Counted from the first letter of the stretch, positions 1 through 8,832 are shown. The stretch: 47,767 nucleotides of DNA from Gammaproteobacteria bacterium (GCA_026195895.1 JAPHRO010000051.1:1-47767), one strand, 5' to 3'. Notes: generated by a model not told the origin, from the letters alone. Program-made: numbers and translations.

Positions 1-163
1 ATTAGTCAGGCCTGAAAAAGAAAAAAATCCATTGATAATTTTATATTCCGCAATCGGTAATTTTTGAGTAATTTAAAACCACATGAAGCACCTTCTGGAA
101 TTCTTCGCCAGCCCTCTTTTTTAAAACAAATAAACATTGAAGACGCTGACTGGACCTAAGCTA
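1..163. other. window edge without assignable gene
   Basis: No complete gene is visible. One plus-strand frame is open from the window edge to a TGA at about 65-67 (about 21 codons) and could be the tail of a gene cut by the edge, but it is too short to identify. The rest is AT-rich. Confidence 0.3.
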
Positions 164-433
164 TTAAAAGTCCTTCGCTTCCAGGATATATGAGGAGTCG
201 TTGCTGGTATCGTAGACGTAGACTTTTTCCGCAACTTCTATAATTTTATTGTGCGCATGCTCGAATGCCTGCAAAAATCCGACTTCGGTATCAATCATCT
301 CGGGACAAAGTCGTTTTAGTGCATTTTCTTCCACAAAAAACTGAACCTCAATTCCACTACCATAACCCCAGAAACAAACACGCCTTCGTCTTGCATCAAA
401 ACTATAACCTGATTTTGGAAAAACCATTGTCAT
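164..433 (-). CDS. DUF1488 family protein
   Basis: An 89-residue soluble protein. It matches my memory of the DUF1488 family: an N-terminal F-P-x-x-G-x-S-x-D-x-x-R-R-R-V-x-F-W-G block, a central F-F-V-E-E-x-A-L block, and a C-terminal stretch ending in Y-I-L-E-A-K-D-F. The function of the family is unknown. There is no signal peptide or membrane segment. The start is the first ATG of M-T-M; the second ATG six bases on is equally possible. It stands alone: the next gene on this strand begins about 300 bases upstream, and no terminator is obvious. Family assignment is by recall of the pattern, not by a search. Confidence 0.75.
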   Translation of the reverse strand: MTMVFPKSGYSFDARRRRVCFWGYGSGIEVQFFVEENALKRLCPEMIDTEVGFLQAFEHAHNKIIEVAEKVYVYDTSNDSSYILEAKDF

Positions 434-732
434 TTTAATACACCAGAACCTTCATTAGACCCATATTGCTACAGGGAATATGACGAGTCACAAGCAATAC
501 AACTCGTTGCTGTGCGGCGGAAGGCCTTATTTTTGTATTGATTATGCACTGTTGTTAACATCCCTCGTTGCATTGGCAAAGCCAGTTAACAGAACTAATA
601 AAGCAAATATCAACAATAACTTTATTACATTAGCTAACAGATAAATTAGAACGCCGGCTAAGCCAATGAATACTCCATTTATCACCCTGCACCAAATAAC
701 ACATGATGAATAGTTTTATTTTTTCAGCTAAT
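434..732. other. intergenic region, nothing assignable
   Basis: About 300 bases between the DUF1488 gene and the repeat protein. Short open frames here have no recognisable content and no good ribosome site. No strong hairpin plus T-run was seen. Confidence 0.4.
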
Positions 733-1533
733 TTAAAGCATTACACATACATTATTTCGTTTGCTATAGGGTCTGTTACAATCCCAGTTATTACCCGAAT
801 AATTAATATGCGCATTTTCAGGAATGATCATAGCAGCACAGGTGGCTTGCTTCTTTCGATAACCGCGATTGCATTCCCAGCCTGGACCATATGAAGATAC
901 TTTCAGATATCCATTATCAGGCACCTTGATGCCCAGGCAATCCCCGTTGACTTCGCGATAGCCTCGATCACATTTCCAACCATCACCTGAGTGATCAAGA
1001 TAACCATGCGCAGGCACCTTAACCGGATCACAGACCTTACCCATCTTCCTGTATCCTCGACCACACTCCCATCCTGATCCAGTTGAAGAATCATTCAGAA
1101 ATCCGTTCACAGGCACATTGACCAGATCACAGGCACCACTGACTTCGCGATAGCCTCGATCACATTTCCAGCTAATGCCCGAATAATGCAAATAAGCATT
1201 GGCAGGCACTGTGACTATTTCACAGATATCACCAATTTCTCGATAGCCTCGACTGCATTCCCAACCCTTTCCATAGGTTTTATTTGTCGGATAAGCATGG
1301 AGCGGCACCTTAAGCTTAACGCAAGCACCTTTGATCTCACGATAATTTTTATTGCATTCCCATCCTCCTCCATAACTCCTGGCATGCGCATTATCTGGCC
1401 GACCAGCAGGATCATCCTGGGCTAATCCAAGTATAGGAAAAACCAGCAATAGCATTAAAAGCATTAGCGAATATATGATAGTCGTGCGTACTTGCGACAT
1501 ACCGCTAGTGAAACTGAATATTAGTTTAATCAT
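733..1533 (-). CDS. secreted protein of seven Cys/Trp repeats
   Basis: A 266-residue exported protein. An N-terminal hydrophobic segment (SLMLLMLLLVFPILGLA) looks like a signal peptide. The rest is seven units of about 31 residues with the consensus G-W-x-C-x-R-G-Y-R-x(5-6)-C-x(5)-V-P-x-N-x-Y/F-L, the last unit truncated after its second Cys. Each complete unit has two cysteines, so each could form one disulfide. Similar W-x-C-x-R-G-Y/F units occur in secreted proteobacterial proteins, but I know of no assigned function. I place the start at the ATG at 1533, which has a GAGAG about 5 bases upstream. An upstream ATG at 1548 and a downstream one at 1500 are in the same frame. The repeats may be a binding surface, but that is not shown. 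Confidence 0.8.
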   Translation of the reverse strand: MIKLIFSFTSGMSQVRTTIIYSLMLLMLLLVFPILGLAQDDPAGRPDNAHARSYGGGWECNKNYREIKGACVKLKVPLHAYPTNKTYGKGWECSRGYREIGDICEIVTVPANAYLHYSGISWKCDRGYREVSGACDLVNVPVNGFLNDSSTGSGWECGRGYRKMGKVCDPVKVPAHGYLDHSGDGWKCDRGYREVNGDCLGIKVPDNGYLKVSSYGPGWECNRGYRKKQATCAAMIIPENAHINYSGNNWDCNRPYSKRNNVCVML

Positions 1534-1772
1534 GACAACTCTCGACATCTGGGTAATCGGTATTACTAGCCGAAGAGCATAAAACCATTGAAGGAGGTAT
1601 TGATAAATAGTCGGTTAGTATCGCGGCTGCTGTTATACAGCACTCACCGATCTGGATTTCTGAAGAAGCCAATAGAGGTGGGCAAGCTGTTTCATGATAC
1701 ACCTGAAAAGCCATTCGACCTAATGGTTATTTTTTACGGATAAAAACTTACACAACATCAAATGAAATAAAA

Positions 1773-1800
1773 AAGCCATTGAACAGTCAATGGCCTTTTT
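1773..1800 (-). terminator. intrinsic terminator after the metal-efflux operon
   Basis: A perfect 8-bp stem (GCCATTGA / TCAATGGC) with a 4-base loop is flanked by A-rich and T-rich tracts on both sides, so it could work in both directions. It lies just past the stop codon at 1811 of the last minus-strand gene of the efflux locus. Confidence 0.85.
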
Positions 1801-1810
1801 ATAATTCTAT

Positions 1811-2236
1811 CTACTTAGCAATATTACCAGAGTGCGCTGGCTTTTTTTCCATCAACGCTTCCTCATGGAACGCAACCTTAAAGACAGTTCCCGCAGGGAA
1901 AGACTGACCAAAGCTGGCAGAAAAACGCACGCCACCTTTCTGCTTTGTGCGGTATGTCAGACTAGACGGCACATAGGCTGTCGTTGTTTCTGCCAGCTTG
2001 TTGCCATCCGGCCCAAAAGCGGCAACATCAATATGGCCCCGGGGTAATGCAAAACGACTTGCCGCTGTCATCCTGCCTTTTACCATAATCATATTGTCCT
2101 GCTCTATTACTTTCAGGTTTTTAAAAAACCAGCATTGATCCGTTTGCTCCATTGCCTGAACTTCATATTTGTTTTCAGCCCAGCTCACGGGCATCAGTAG
2201 CCAGCTCATCAATAATACATAAAATAATTTCATCAT
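1811..2236 (-). CDS. small periplasmic protein of the RND locus, unknown function
   Basis: A 141-residue protein with a clear signal peptide (M-M-K-L-F-Y-V-L-L-M-S-W-L-L-M-P-V-S-W-A, cleavage after the last Ala). The mature part contains a single Cys (QCWF) and appears rich in beta structure, with a late GQSFPAGTVFKVAFHEEAL segment. I do not recognise a family. It is the last gene of the minus-strand efflux operon, 18 bases after the DUF3240 gene and just before a terminator, with a GAGG ribosome site about 6 bases before the double ATG. Context suggests a periplasmic accessory to metal efflux. It does not resemble a membrane-fusion protein: it is too short and has no lipoyl or barrel-sandwich halves. 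Confidence 0.75.
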   Translation of the reverse strand: MMKLFYVLLMSWLLMPVSWAENKYEVQAMEQTDQCWFFKNLKVIEQDNMIMVKGRMTAASRFALPRGHIDVAAFGPDGNKLAETTTAYVPSSLTYRTKQKGGVRFSASFGQSFPAGTVFKVAFHEEALMEKKPAHSGNIAK

Positions 2237-2254
2237 AATTACCTCGAATGATTT

Positions 2255-2554
2255 TTACATGCGTCCATGATCAAGCACGTCATTGACCCAATAAATACCA
2301 TGGTCACGGATACCGGAAATCTGTCGAATATGTTCGATCACCGTTTGAACTTCAGTGTCATCCAGTAGAATGTCCACGCGTACACGGGGAATAAAACCAA
2401 CCACTTTGTCGCGCGCAGATAACACCGGATCCTGTTCTGTATGACGGCCATGCCCTTCAACGTGACTGAAGGTAAAACCACTGACCAGTCCGCGCAGAGA
2501 ATCTGCCAGATCCTGCTGCAGGCTGGCATGAACAATAAGTACCAGGCTTTTCAT
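2255..2554 (-). CDS. DUF3240 family protein (PII-like small protein of metal RND loci)
   Basis: A 99-residue soluble protein. The opening (L-V-L-I-V-H-A-S-L-Q-Q-D-L-A-D-x-L) and the late V-R-V-D-I-L-L-D-D-T-E-V block fit DUF3240, a small ferredoxin-like/PII-like family often found beside CzcA-type pumps. It has several histidines in the middle (HVEGHGRHTE) that could bind metal. Its start codon overlaps the stop codon of the RND gene by one base (TAATG), so translation is probably coupled to the pump. By analogy with PII-like partners it may sense metal or trim transporter activity; that is inference. Confidence 0.75.
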   Translation of the reverse strand: MKSLVLIVHASLQQDLADSLRGLVSGFTFSHVEGHGRHTEQDPVLSARDKVVGFIPRVRVDILLDDTEVQTVIEHIRQISGIRDHGIYWVNDVLDHGRM

Positions 2555-5500
2555 TAGTTTACTCCTGTATCAGTTTGGGCGGGTTGAGCTGTTCTGTTTT
2601 CCAGCCACGCATACAGGGTGGGTAACAGTACCAGTGTTAATAGTGTCGAGCTAAACAGACCACCGATAACGACCACCGCCAGTGGTTGTTGTAATTCCGA
2701 TCCGGGGCCGGTTGCGGTGAGCAGCGGCAACAAACCAAGACTGGCGATCATGGCTGTCATCAGTACCGGACGTAATCGACGTTCGGCACCTTCTTTCACC
2801 GCACTGACCACATCCCTGCCCGCGGCACGTAATTGATTGAAATAACTCACCATCACCACACCATTTAATACGGCAACACCAAACAGCGTGATGAAACCAA
2901 CGGATGCTGGCACAGAGAGATACAGACCCGAGGCATACAGACTGATTACGCCGCCAATCATGGCGAAGGGAATATTCAAAATAATCAGACCCGCCTGACG
3001 CACCGAACGGAAAGTAGTAAACAACATTAGAAAGATCAGCACAATCGATACCGGCACCACCAGACCCAGTCGCGTTGCAGCACGTTGCTGGTTTTCAAAC
3101 TGGCCACCGAATTCAAGATAATAACCCTGTGGCAAGGATACCTGCTGTGCCAGAGTACGCTGTACATCATCAACGAAACTGACCACGTCACGTCCATCGA
3201 CATTGGCCTGTACTACCACCAGACGTTTGGCCGATTCACGGGAAATTTCAACCGGGCCATCAACTTCGCTAATGTCTGCCAGCAGATGCAGCGGCACATT
3301 GGCGCCACCGGCGGTTTCAATATAAAGCTGTGCAATAGCCTCCGGTGTATTCCGCGCCTGTTGTGGAAAACGCAAGACCACCGCTGCCCGCTGATTACCT
3401 TCAATGATTTCTGTAACCGGCTTGCCGCCAACGGCGGTTTCAATCAGTTGATTAATCGCTTCAACGTCAATGCCGTATTTTGAAATCGCTTTCGGCTTGA
3501 TATTCACCTGAAGATATTTCTGACCCGACAAACGACTACGGAAAACATCCACCGCTCCATCAATCTGTTTAACCTGGTCTTCAATCTGTTGCGATAACTG
3601 CTCCAGCACATCCAGTTCATCACCGTACAGTTTAATCGCCATAGCCGCGCGTACGCCGGTCAGCATTTCCGAAACGCGCATATCAATTGGCTGAGTAAAA
3701 GCGTAATCAATATCTTCGAATGCAGCCAGTTTATTACGCAGATTTTCCTGGAAAGTATCCAGTGACACATTCCATTCCGAGCGCGGTTTGGTGATGAGGA
3801 AATTATCGGTTTGATATAAGCCCATTGGATCCATGCGCAGTTCATCTGCACCGGTACGTGAAACTACGCCGAGCACTTCCGGCAATTCCATCATCGCCTT
3901 TTGAATCGGCGCATCCCGTTCCAGTGAATGCTCCAGCGAAACATCCGAGGCTTTTTCAACAATGACAACCGTCGTACCTTCATCCATCAAGGGCATAAAT
4001 TCCTTGCCGATGGATGGAAAAATATAGGCCGCGACACATAGCGCAACCAGGGCCAGACCAATCGCCATGAAACGAAAATTCAGCGCCCAGTTAACCACCG
4101 GCCGATACATTCGTTTGAGCTGCGTCAGTAACCAGCCATCTTTTTCGTCGCCCCCTTTCATTAACATGCTGGCTAGCACCGGTATCACGGTCAGCGAAAG
4201 TATCAGCGACGCCAGCAGTGCAAATGAAATCGTGATCGCCAGTGGCATAAACATCTTGCCTTCCAGCCCGGTCAGGCTAAACAAAGGCAGGAACACCATG
4301 ATGATAATCAGTACACCGGAGATCACCGGTGTGGCCACTTCAAGTACCGCGCGATAAACCAGATGCAATTGACTAATGCCAGCGGGTTTATGACTCAGCC
4401 GGGTGTGGATGTTCTCCACCACCACAACCGCCGCATCCACCAGAATACCAATCGCGATGGCCAGGCCACCCAACGACATCAGGTTGGCGGAAATATTGAA
4501 CACGTACATCAGAATAAAGGTAAACAACACTGACAGTGGCAGGATCAATGCTACGGTGAGTGCCGCGCGCAGATTACCCAGCATCACCACCAGCACCAGC
4601 ACCACCAGCACCACTGCTTCTGCCAGTGCTTTCTCCACCGTCCACACCGCCGATGTAATCAGCTCGCTGCGGTCATAAAACGGCAGGATCTCCACCCCTT
4701 TGGGTAATGACGGCTTCAATGCTTCCAGTTCACGCTTGACGCCTTCGACTGCCAGGCGACTATTAGCACCTTTACGTAACAGCGCCAGCCCGGTCACCAC
4801 TTCACCCTCACCGTGGGCGGTGACCGCGCCATAGCGCGTCATATGACTAATCTTTACCTCCGCCAGATCACTGATATGCACCGGGTTACCATGGCGTGTC
4901 GCCACCGTGATAGCCCGTATATCATCTTCATTTTTCAACAGGCCAACAGTGCGTACCAGCAATATGGACTGCTCACGATTAATCCGATCACCACCGGCAT
5001 TGCGATTATTCTGCTGTAATGCCATTTCCAGATCATCGATATGAAGCCCATGACGCAACAACGCCTGTGGGTCGGGTATCACTTCGAAACTACGTACTTC
5101 ACCGCCGAGGGAATTGATATCGGCAATGCCTTCCACGGTTCTCAGTTTGGGACGAATCACCCAGTCCTGCAGACTACGCAGTTGCTGGTTGGTGTGGCCA
5201 TCACTTTTAATACGGTACATGAAGATTTCACCCACCGGGGTGGTAATCGGGGCGAGCCCGCCATCGACACCGGCCGGCATATCACTCCAGACCTGGTTCA
5301 ACCGTTCCGCCACCTGGCTGCGTGCCCAGTAAATATCGGTACCATCTTCAAAGTCGATGATGATGCTGGCCAGCGCATACTTGGTAGTAGATCGCAGCAC
5401 GGTTTGCTTAGGCAAGCCCTGCATTTCCATCTCGATAGGAAAGGTGATGCGGTTTTCCACTTCACTGGGCGACATGCCCGGTGCTTTTACAATAACCTGT

Positions 5501-5640
5501 ACCTGGGGGGAAGAAATATCAGGAAAAGCATCAATAGCAAGATTGTTAAAGGCCCATAAGCCGGCACCGATGATAGCCAGCGCCATGAGCAAAATCATTA
5601 ACCGCTGAATTAACGAAAAACGAATCAGTTTTGCAATCAT
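2554..5640 (-). CDS. heavy-metal efflux RND permease, CzcA/CusA family
   Basis: A 1028-residue inner-membrane pump of the HME-RND family, which drives proton-coupled metal export from periplasm or cytoplasm through a tripartite complex. It has an N-terminal membrane helix (about 10-30), a large periplasmic loop, TM helices around 340-480 and 530-550, a second periplasmic loop, and a C-terminal TM bundle. The TM4 proton-relay motif reads AIGILVDAAVVVVEN at 396-410. As I recall, the AIG..VDAA form is closer to the Cu/Ag (CusA) branch than the DFG..VDGA form of CzcA, but the metal cannot be fixed from this alone. Length is normal for the family. The start ATG overlaps the stop of the outer-membrane channel gene (ATGA). 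Notably, no membrane-fusion (CzcB/CusB) gene lies in this operon. Confidence 0.93.
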   Translation of the reverse strand: MIAKLIRFSLIQRLMILLMALAIIGAGLWAFNNLAIDAFPDISSPQVQVIVKAPGMSPSEVENRITFPIEMEMQGLPKQTVLRSTTKYALASIIIDFEDGTDIYWARSQVAERLNQVWSDMPAGVDGGLAPITTPVGEIFMYRIKSDGHTNQQLRSLQDWVIRPKLRTVEGIADINSLGGEVRSFEVIPDPQALLRHGLHIDDLEMALQQNNRNAGGDRINREQSILLVRTVGLLKNEDDIRAITVATRHGNPVHISDLAEVKISHMTRYGAVTAHGEGEVVTGLALLRKGANSRLAVEGVKRELEALKPSLPKGVEILPFYDRSELITSAVWTVEKALAEAVVLVVLVLVVMLGNLRAALTVALILPLSVLFTFILMYVFNISANLMSLGGLAIAIGILVDAAVVVVENIHTRLSHKPAGISQLHLVYRAVLEVATPVISGVLIIIMVFLPLFSLTGLEGKMFMPLAITISFALLASLILSLTVIPVLASMLMKGGDEKDGWLLTQLKRMYRPVVNWALNFRFMAIGLALVALCVAAYIFPSIGKEFMPLMDEGTTVVIVEKASDVSLEHSLERDAPIQKAMMELPEVLGVVSRTGADELRMDPMGLYQTDNFLITKPRSEWNVSLDTFQENLRNKLAAFEDIDYAFTQPIDMRVSEMLTGVRAAMAIKLYGDELDVLEQLSQQIEDQVKQIDGAVDVFRSRLSGQKYLQVNIKPKAISKYGIDVEAINQLIETAVGGKPVTEIIEGNQRAAVVLRFPQQARNTPEAIAQLYIETAGGANVPLHLLADISEVDGPVEISRESAKRLVVVQANVDGRDVVSFVDDVQRTLAQQVSLPQGYYLEFGGQFENQQRAATRLGLVVPVSIVLIFLMLFTTFRSVRQAGLIILNIPFAMIGGVISLYASGLYLSVPASVGFITLFGVAVLNGVVMVSYFNQLRAAGRDVVSAVKEGAERRLRPVLMTAMIASLGLLPLLTATGPGSELQQPLAVVVIGGLFSSTLLTLVLLPTLYAWLENRTAQPAQTDTGVN

Positions 5641-6941
5641 TGTATGTCTCCCTGAACTAATGCTGTGCTATCAATTAACGACAAACCGGCGGCCAGGCGC
5701 AGGCTGGCCAGCTCCTGTCCTGCTGCGGCAAGCAGCTCCAGATAGGTTCTGCGAATTTCAAAATAGGTGTTGTGGCTATCAATCAGACCCAGAATATTCT
5801 GTTCGCCTGCAGCAAAACTTTTGCGACTCAACTGGAACATGTCTTCCGCCGGTTTTAACAGTTGCGTCCGGTAATCGCTGGCCTGCTCAAGCAAATGACC
5901 GTAATGCATAAAGCTCTGTTGCAACCGGCTATTCAGCTCCCGCCGCTGCATTTCAAGCTCGGTGCGTGACTCAATCAGATTGGCCCGAGCAACCGATAAT
6001 TCACGTTTGTTTTCATTCCACAATGGAATTTCCAGATTTACCGAAATACCGGTATAAGTTTCACGCTGGCTATTAAAATTATCCCGCTCGACAAATAAAT
6101 TAACCGTCGGATCCTTATAACGTGATGCTCTGGCCAGATCGATTTCGGCATTAGCCGCCGCAATGGCATGCTGCGCCGCCTGCATTTTTGGATGCCCTGA
6201 CAGTTGCTGCTGTAACTGACTGAGATCAAAGGTTTCCGGTATTGTATTTAAAGCGGATACAGCCGGTAACCTTGCCTGATCAAGATTCAACAGAATACGG
6301 AACTGACTGGCGCTCTCATTGAGTTCGCCTTCCGCACTGCTGGATGCCTGACGAGCGGTTTCACGCAAAATTGCCAGCCGCTTCTGTTCCAGCGGGGATA
6401 GATAGCGAACCAGTTGCCCCGTAGATCGTTTACCTGCTTTTTGTGCATATTTAAACTGATCAACCATTTCCAGGCGCTGCTGGCTCAATGCAAAAATGGC
6501 CGATTTAAGCTGCAATTCGTGAAACAGCATGGCCGTTTTATGTTCCAGCATTAATTGCTGCTGCAGATTTTGTGAGTGGGTCACAGACAGCATGGCGGCA
6601 GCCTGTTTACCCTGTGATTGCAGCCGCTTGACCGGGATTGGCTGACTGATCACCAGTTCTGTCAGATCATAACCGCCCGAACCATCATCCAGCCCCATGG
6701 CCTCATCGGCGCGTATTTCGATTTCAGGATTGGGCCAGAGACTGGCCTGCTGCTGTTGCATTTCTCTGATGCCAATCATTTGCTGACCGGCCTGTGTTTC
6801 AGGTGCGACTTGCAATACCCGCTTTACGCTGCTTTCCAGCGTCCAGGTATCTTCTGCAATCGCAGAAGTTGAGCATACTGTGGCCAACGCAAAAACGCCG
6901 GGCGTCAGCAAGCCCAATATACTAAATTGATTTTTTTTCAT
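5637..6941 (-). CDS. outer-membrane efflux channel, CzcC/TolC family
   Basis: A 434-residue TolC-type protein with signal peptide (MKKNQFSILGLLTPGVFALATVCSTSAIAE) and two outer-membrane-efflux repeats made of long amphipathic helices, as in CzcC. It would form the exit duct for the RND pump encoded immediately downstream. The frame extends 11 codons further upstream, but the ATG at 6941 has a GGAAAT site about 8 bases before it and gives a proper signal peptide, so I prefer it. Its stop overlaps the RND start by four bases. In typical czcCBA operons czcB sits between these two genes; here it is absent. Confidence 0.9.
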   Translation of the reverse strand: MKKNQFSILGLLTPGVFALATVCSTSAIAEDTWTLESSVKRVLQVAPETQAGQQMIGIREMQQQQASLWPNPEIEIRADEAMGLDDGSGGYDLTELVISQPIPVKRLQSQGKQAAAMLSVTHSQNLQQQLMLEHKTAMLFHELQLKSAIFALSQQRLEMVDQFKYAQKAGKRSTGQLVRYLSPLEQKRLAILRETARQASSSAEGELNESASQFRILLNLDQARLPAVSALNTIPETFDLSQLQQQLSGHPKMQAAQHAIAAANAEIDLARASRYKDPTVNLFVERDNFNSQRETYTGISVNLEIPLWNENKRELSVARANLIESRTELEMQRRELNSRLQQSFMHYGHLLEQASDYRTQLLKPAEDMFQLSRKSFAAGEQNILGLIDSHNTYFEIRRTYLELLAAAGQELASLRLAAGLSLIDSTALVQGDIQ

Positions 6942-7059
6942 CACTAGATTTCCAACGCGCGCACAAATGCACACGCTTGCTGTTAAAAAATTAAAAACAA
7001 TTGATTAGCTTTGCGATGAAATACCGCAAAACTTTCAAAAGGCCGAATGGCCAGATTGA

Positions 7060-7458
7060 TTAATGTAGTGGTGGAGCGCGCAGAGGCGGCCTTAACTGCT
7101 CATTATAATGATTAAAAATGAGCCGGGTTTGATACTGGCGTGCCAGCCGTATACAGCAACGGCTGCATACCATTAATAACAGGCTAATTAGAATAGCTGC
7201 CATCAACGGAGCAAAAGAAATCTTGCTGAGTAAGCCTGAGTGCGACATATCTAGCTGCGCCACTTCATTCTCATGGGGTGCATCAGACAAAATGAACACA
7301 CTATGGGCCATATCATAACGACTATCACCTGCTAGATCGGCATCATGGTTATAGGTATGCACATGGACTTGCAGACTCTGCACAAATAACATGGATAAAA
7401 TCATGGTTATTAACCAGATTTTTCTTCTCGAGCTATTTTTCTGTGCATATCGTTTCAT
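7060..7458 (-). CDS. small His-containing membrane protein at head of RND locus
   Basis: A 132-residue protein with an N-terminal membrane segment or uncleaved signal (IWLITMILSMLFVQSLQVHVH), a short periplasmic stretch with H-V-H-T-Y-N-H-D, further His and Met residues (AHSVF, DAPHENE, MSHS), a second TM helix (FAPLMAAILISLLLMVCSRCC) ending in two Cys, and a Pro-rich tail (RPPLRAPPLH). I recall similar small proteins with a PPLRAPP tail ahead of czc/cus-type operons, but not a characterised function. The His and Cys content and the position suggest metal sensing or delivery for the pump; that is inference. The gap to the channel gene is about 120 bases. Confidence 0.7.
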   Translation of the reverse strand: MKRYAQKNSSRRKIWLITMILSMLFVQSLQVHVHTYNHDADLAGDSRYDMAHSVFILSDAPHENEVAQLDMSHSGLLSKISFAPLMAAILISLLLMVCSRCCIRLARQYQTRLIFNHYNEQLRPPLRAPPLH

Positions 7459-7816
7459 GGGTGCGAACTATAAATAAAATATTTTTGTATGTAAATCTGA
7501 AAATTCAATCTGCTGTAAACAAGTTTTAAATCACGACACTGATGACAGCAGGAACGATTTAAAGTTCATATTAAAACAATGTTTTTTTAAAAAATAATTT
7601 TACTAACACACTTTTCAGAACGGAAATATCACGTAAAAACCAGATCTTTTTTGACAATCTCTGAATTATAAAAAGCCTGCTCTGACGCTGCTGCGCGTTT
7701 ACTCCTGCCTGAAATGAGACCCATTTAGTTTCAGTGAAATATTATCTGGATTTTCAGTTTGATTTCAGTTTGCCCTGATACTTTTATCTCAAATCATAAC
7801 TGGAGGTCTGAATATC
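7459..7816. other. divergent promoter region
   Basis: About 358 bases between the minus-strand efflux locus and the plus-strand cytochrome operon. It is AT-rich and must hold both promoters. The plus-strand end carries TTTCAGT repeats, listed separately. No gene is evident. Confidence 0.5.
7729..7772 (+). promoter_or_regulatory. TTTCAGT direct repeats, candidate OmpR-type operator
   Basis: TTTCAGTTTG occurs at 7752-7761 and again at 7763-7772, an 11-base period, with a third partial copy TTTCAGTG at 7729-7736, about two turns upstream. OmpR/PhoB-family regulators bind direct half-sites at 10-11 base spacing. The repeats lie 45-90 bases before the cytochrome b start, and the operon itself encodes such a regulator, so autoregulation is plausible. 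Confidence 0.5.
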
Positions 7817-8410
7817 ATGACAGCTACAACACAAATAAAAGTCTGGGACCCACTCGTAAGATTCTTTCACTGGTCACTAGTGAGTGCTTTTTTTATTGCC
7901 TATGTGACGGAAGAAAACATACTGGTGGTTCATACCTGGGCCGGCTATCTCATACTGGCACTCATCAGCATTCGAATCGTGTGGGGTGTTATAGGCACAC
8001 GTTATGCCCGTTTTTCTGATTTTATCTACAGCCCCAAAACCATTATCCAGTTTTTGAAAGACACTATACATCTCAGAGCAAAACGCTATCTCGGCCACAA
8101 CCCCGCAGGAGGCGCGATGATTATTGCGCTGTTAATTAGCCTGCTGCTGACAACCACTAGCGGCATTATGTTGCTGGGTGCCGAAGAACAGGCGGGGCCC
8201 ATGGCTCACTGGTTCAGCCAGACCAGTGGTTCCTGGAACAATGCGCTGGAGGATGTACACGAGTTTTTTGCCAACTTTACTGTGTTACTGGTGTTTTTCC
8301 ACGTGATAGCTGTGCTTATCGAAAGTCTGATTCATAAAGAAAACCTGGTTTCAGCCATGTTGTCGGGGTTCAAATCTACAACACCAAATTCTATTGAGGA
8401 AAACCTGTGA
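7817..8410 (+). CDS. cytochrome b561 / Ni-hydrogenase-type b subunit
   Basis: A 197-residue diheme b-type membrane cytochrome with four TM helices. Candidate heme ligands are His18 (RFFHWS), His39 (VVHTWAG), His148 (DVHEFF) and His162 (VFFHVIAV), the spacing typical of this family. It should pass electrons from the quinol pool or membrane donors to the periplasmic c-type cytochromes encoded next. A GGAGG ribosome site lies about 10 bases before the ATG. Its stop overlaps the GTG start of the next gene by three bases. As I recall, SHP and DHC cytochrome genes commonly travel with such a cytochrome b, so the three probably form one electron-transfer chain. Confidence 0.92.
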   Translation: MTATTQIKVWDPLVRFFHWSLVSAFFIAYVTEENILVVHTWAGYLILALISIRIVWGVIGTRYARFSDFIYSPKTIIQFLKDTIHLRAKRYLGHNPAGGAMIIALLISLLLTTTSGIMLLGAEEQAGPMAHWFSQTSGSWNNALEDVHEFFANFTVLLVFFHVIAVLIESLIHKENLVSAMLSGFKSTTPNSIEENL

Positions 8411-8823
8411 AAACACATATTTTAGTAACAGTTTCGCTGCTCTTTTCATCTGCGAGTATTACTCTGGCCAATAGCGAAGCAATGGATACATTATTGCAAA
8501 CCTATGCGGCCCAGGGTGCAGCAACAACAAATGCAGAACAGGGCAAACGCTTATGGGTAAAAACATATCAAAACAAAGGTGAATTTAGCGAGCGCAGTTG
8601 TACTAGCTGTCACACCCAGGATTTAACAGCGCCTGGTAAGCACGCTAAAACGGGCAAAATCATAAAATCCATGTCGCCATCAAGTAATCCGGAGCGCTTA
8701 ACAGACATTAAGAAAATTGAAAAATGGTTCAAACGTAATTGCAAATGGACGATGGGACGCGAATGCACGGTACAGGAAAAAGCCAATTTCCTGGCATACA
8801 TTGACAAGCCGACAAATTTTTAG
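8407..8823 (+). CDS. shp: SHP-type (DUF1924) monoheme cytochrome c
   Basis: A 138-residue precursor with signal peptide (cleavage near SITLA-N). One heme-binding motif C-T-S-C-H is at 65-69. The following P-G-K-H-A-x-T-G-K-I-I and N-P-E-R-L-T-D blocks and the R-N-C-K-W-T-x-G-R-E-C segment are those of DUF1924/SHP (sphaeroides heme protein). Asn111 in R-N-C-K-W is the likely counterpart of the labile Asn heme ligand that lets SHP bind oxygen. Cys112 and Cys120 could form the disulfide known in SHP. The start is GTG overlapping the cytochrome b stop. SHP is a periplasmic oxygen-binding cytochrome whose physiological substrate is unsettled. DHC, encoded next, is its reported electron donor. Confidence 0.9.
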   Translation: MKTHILVTVSLLFSSASITLANSEAMDTLLQTYAAQGAATTNAEQGKRLWVKTYQNKGEFSERSCTSCHTQDLTAPGKHAKTGKIIKSMSPSSNPERLTDIKKIEKWFKRNCKWTMGRECTVQEKANFLAYIDKPTNF

Positions 8824-8832
8824 GAGATCAAT

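Noticed and set aside
703-894. Plus-strand frames across the repeat protein (also at 1186-1425)
   Set aside because: These are shadows of the repeat-protein gene and repeat with its 31-codon period.
1526-1714. 62-codon minus-strand frame upstream of the repeat protein
   Set aside because: It overlaps the likely start of the repeat protein, has atypical composition and no ribosome site.
4560-4640. CAGCACCAC-rich tandem-looking stretch
   Set aside because: It lies inside the RND gene and simply encodes a Val/Leu-rich membrane helix.
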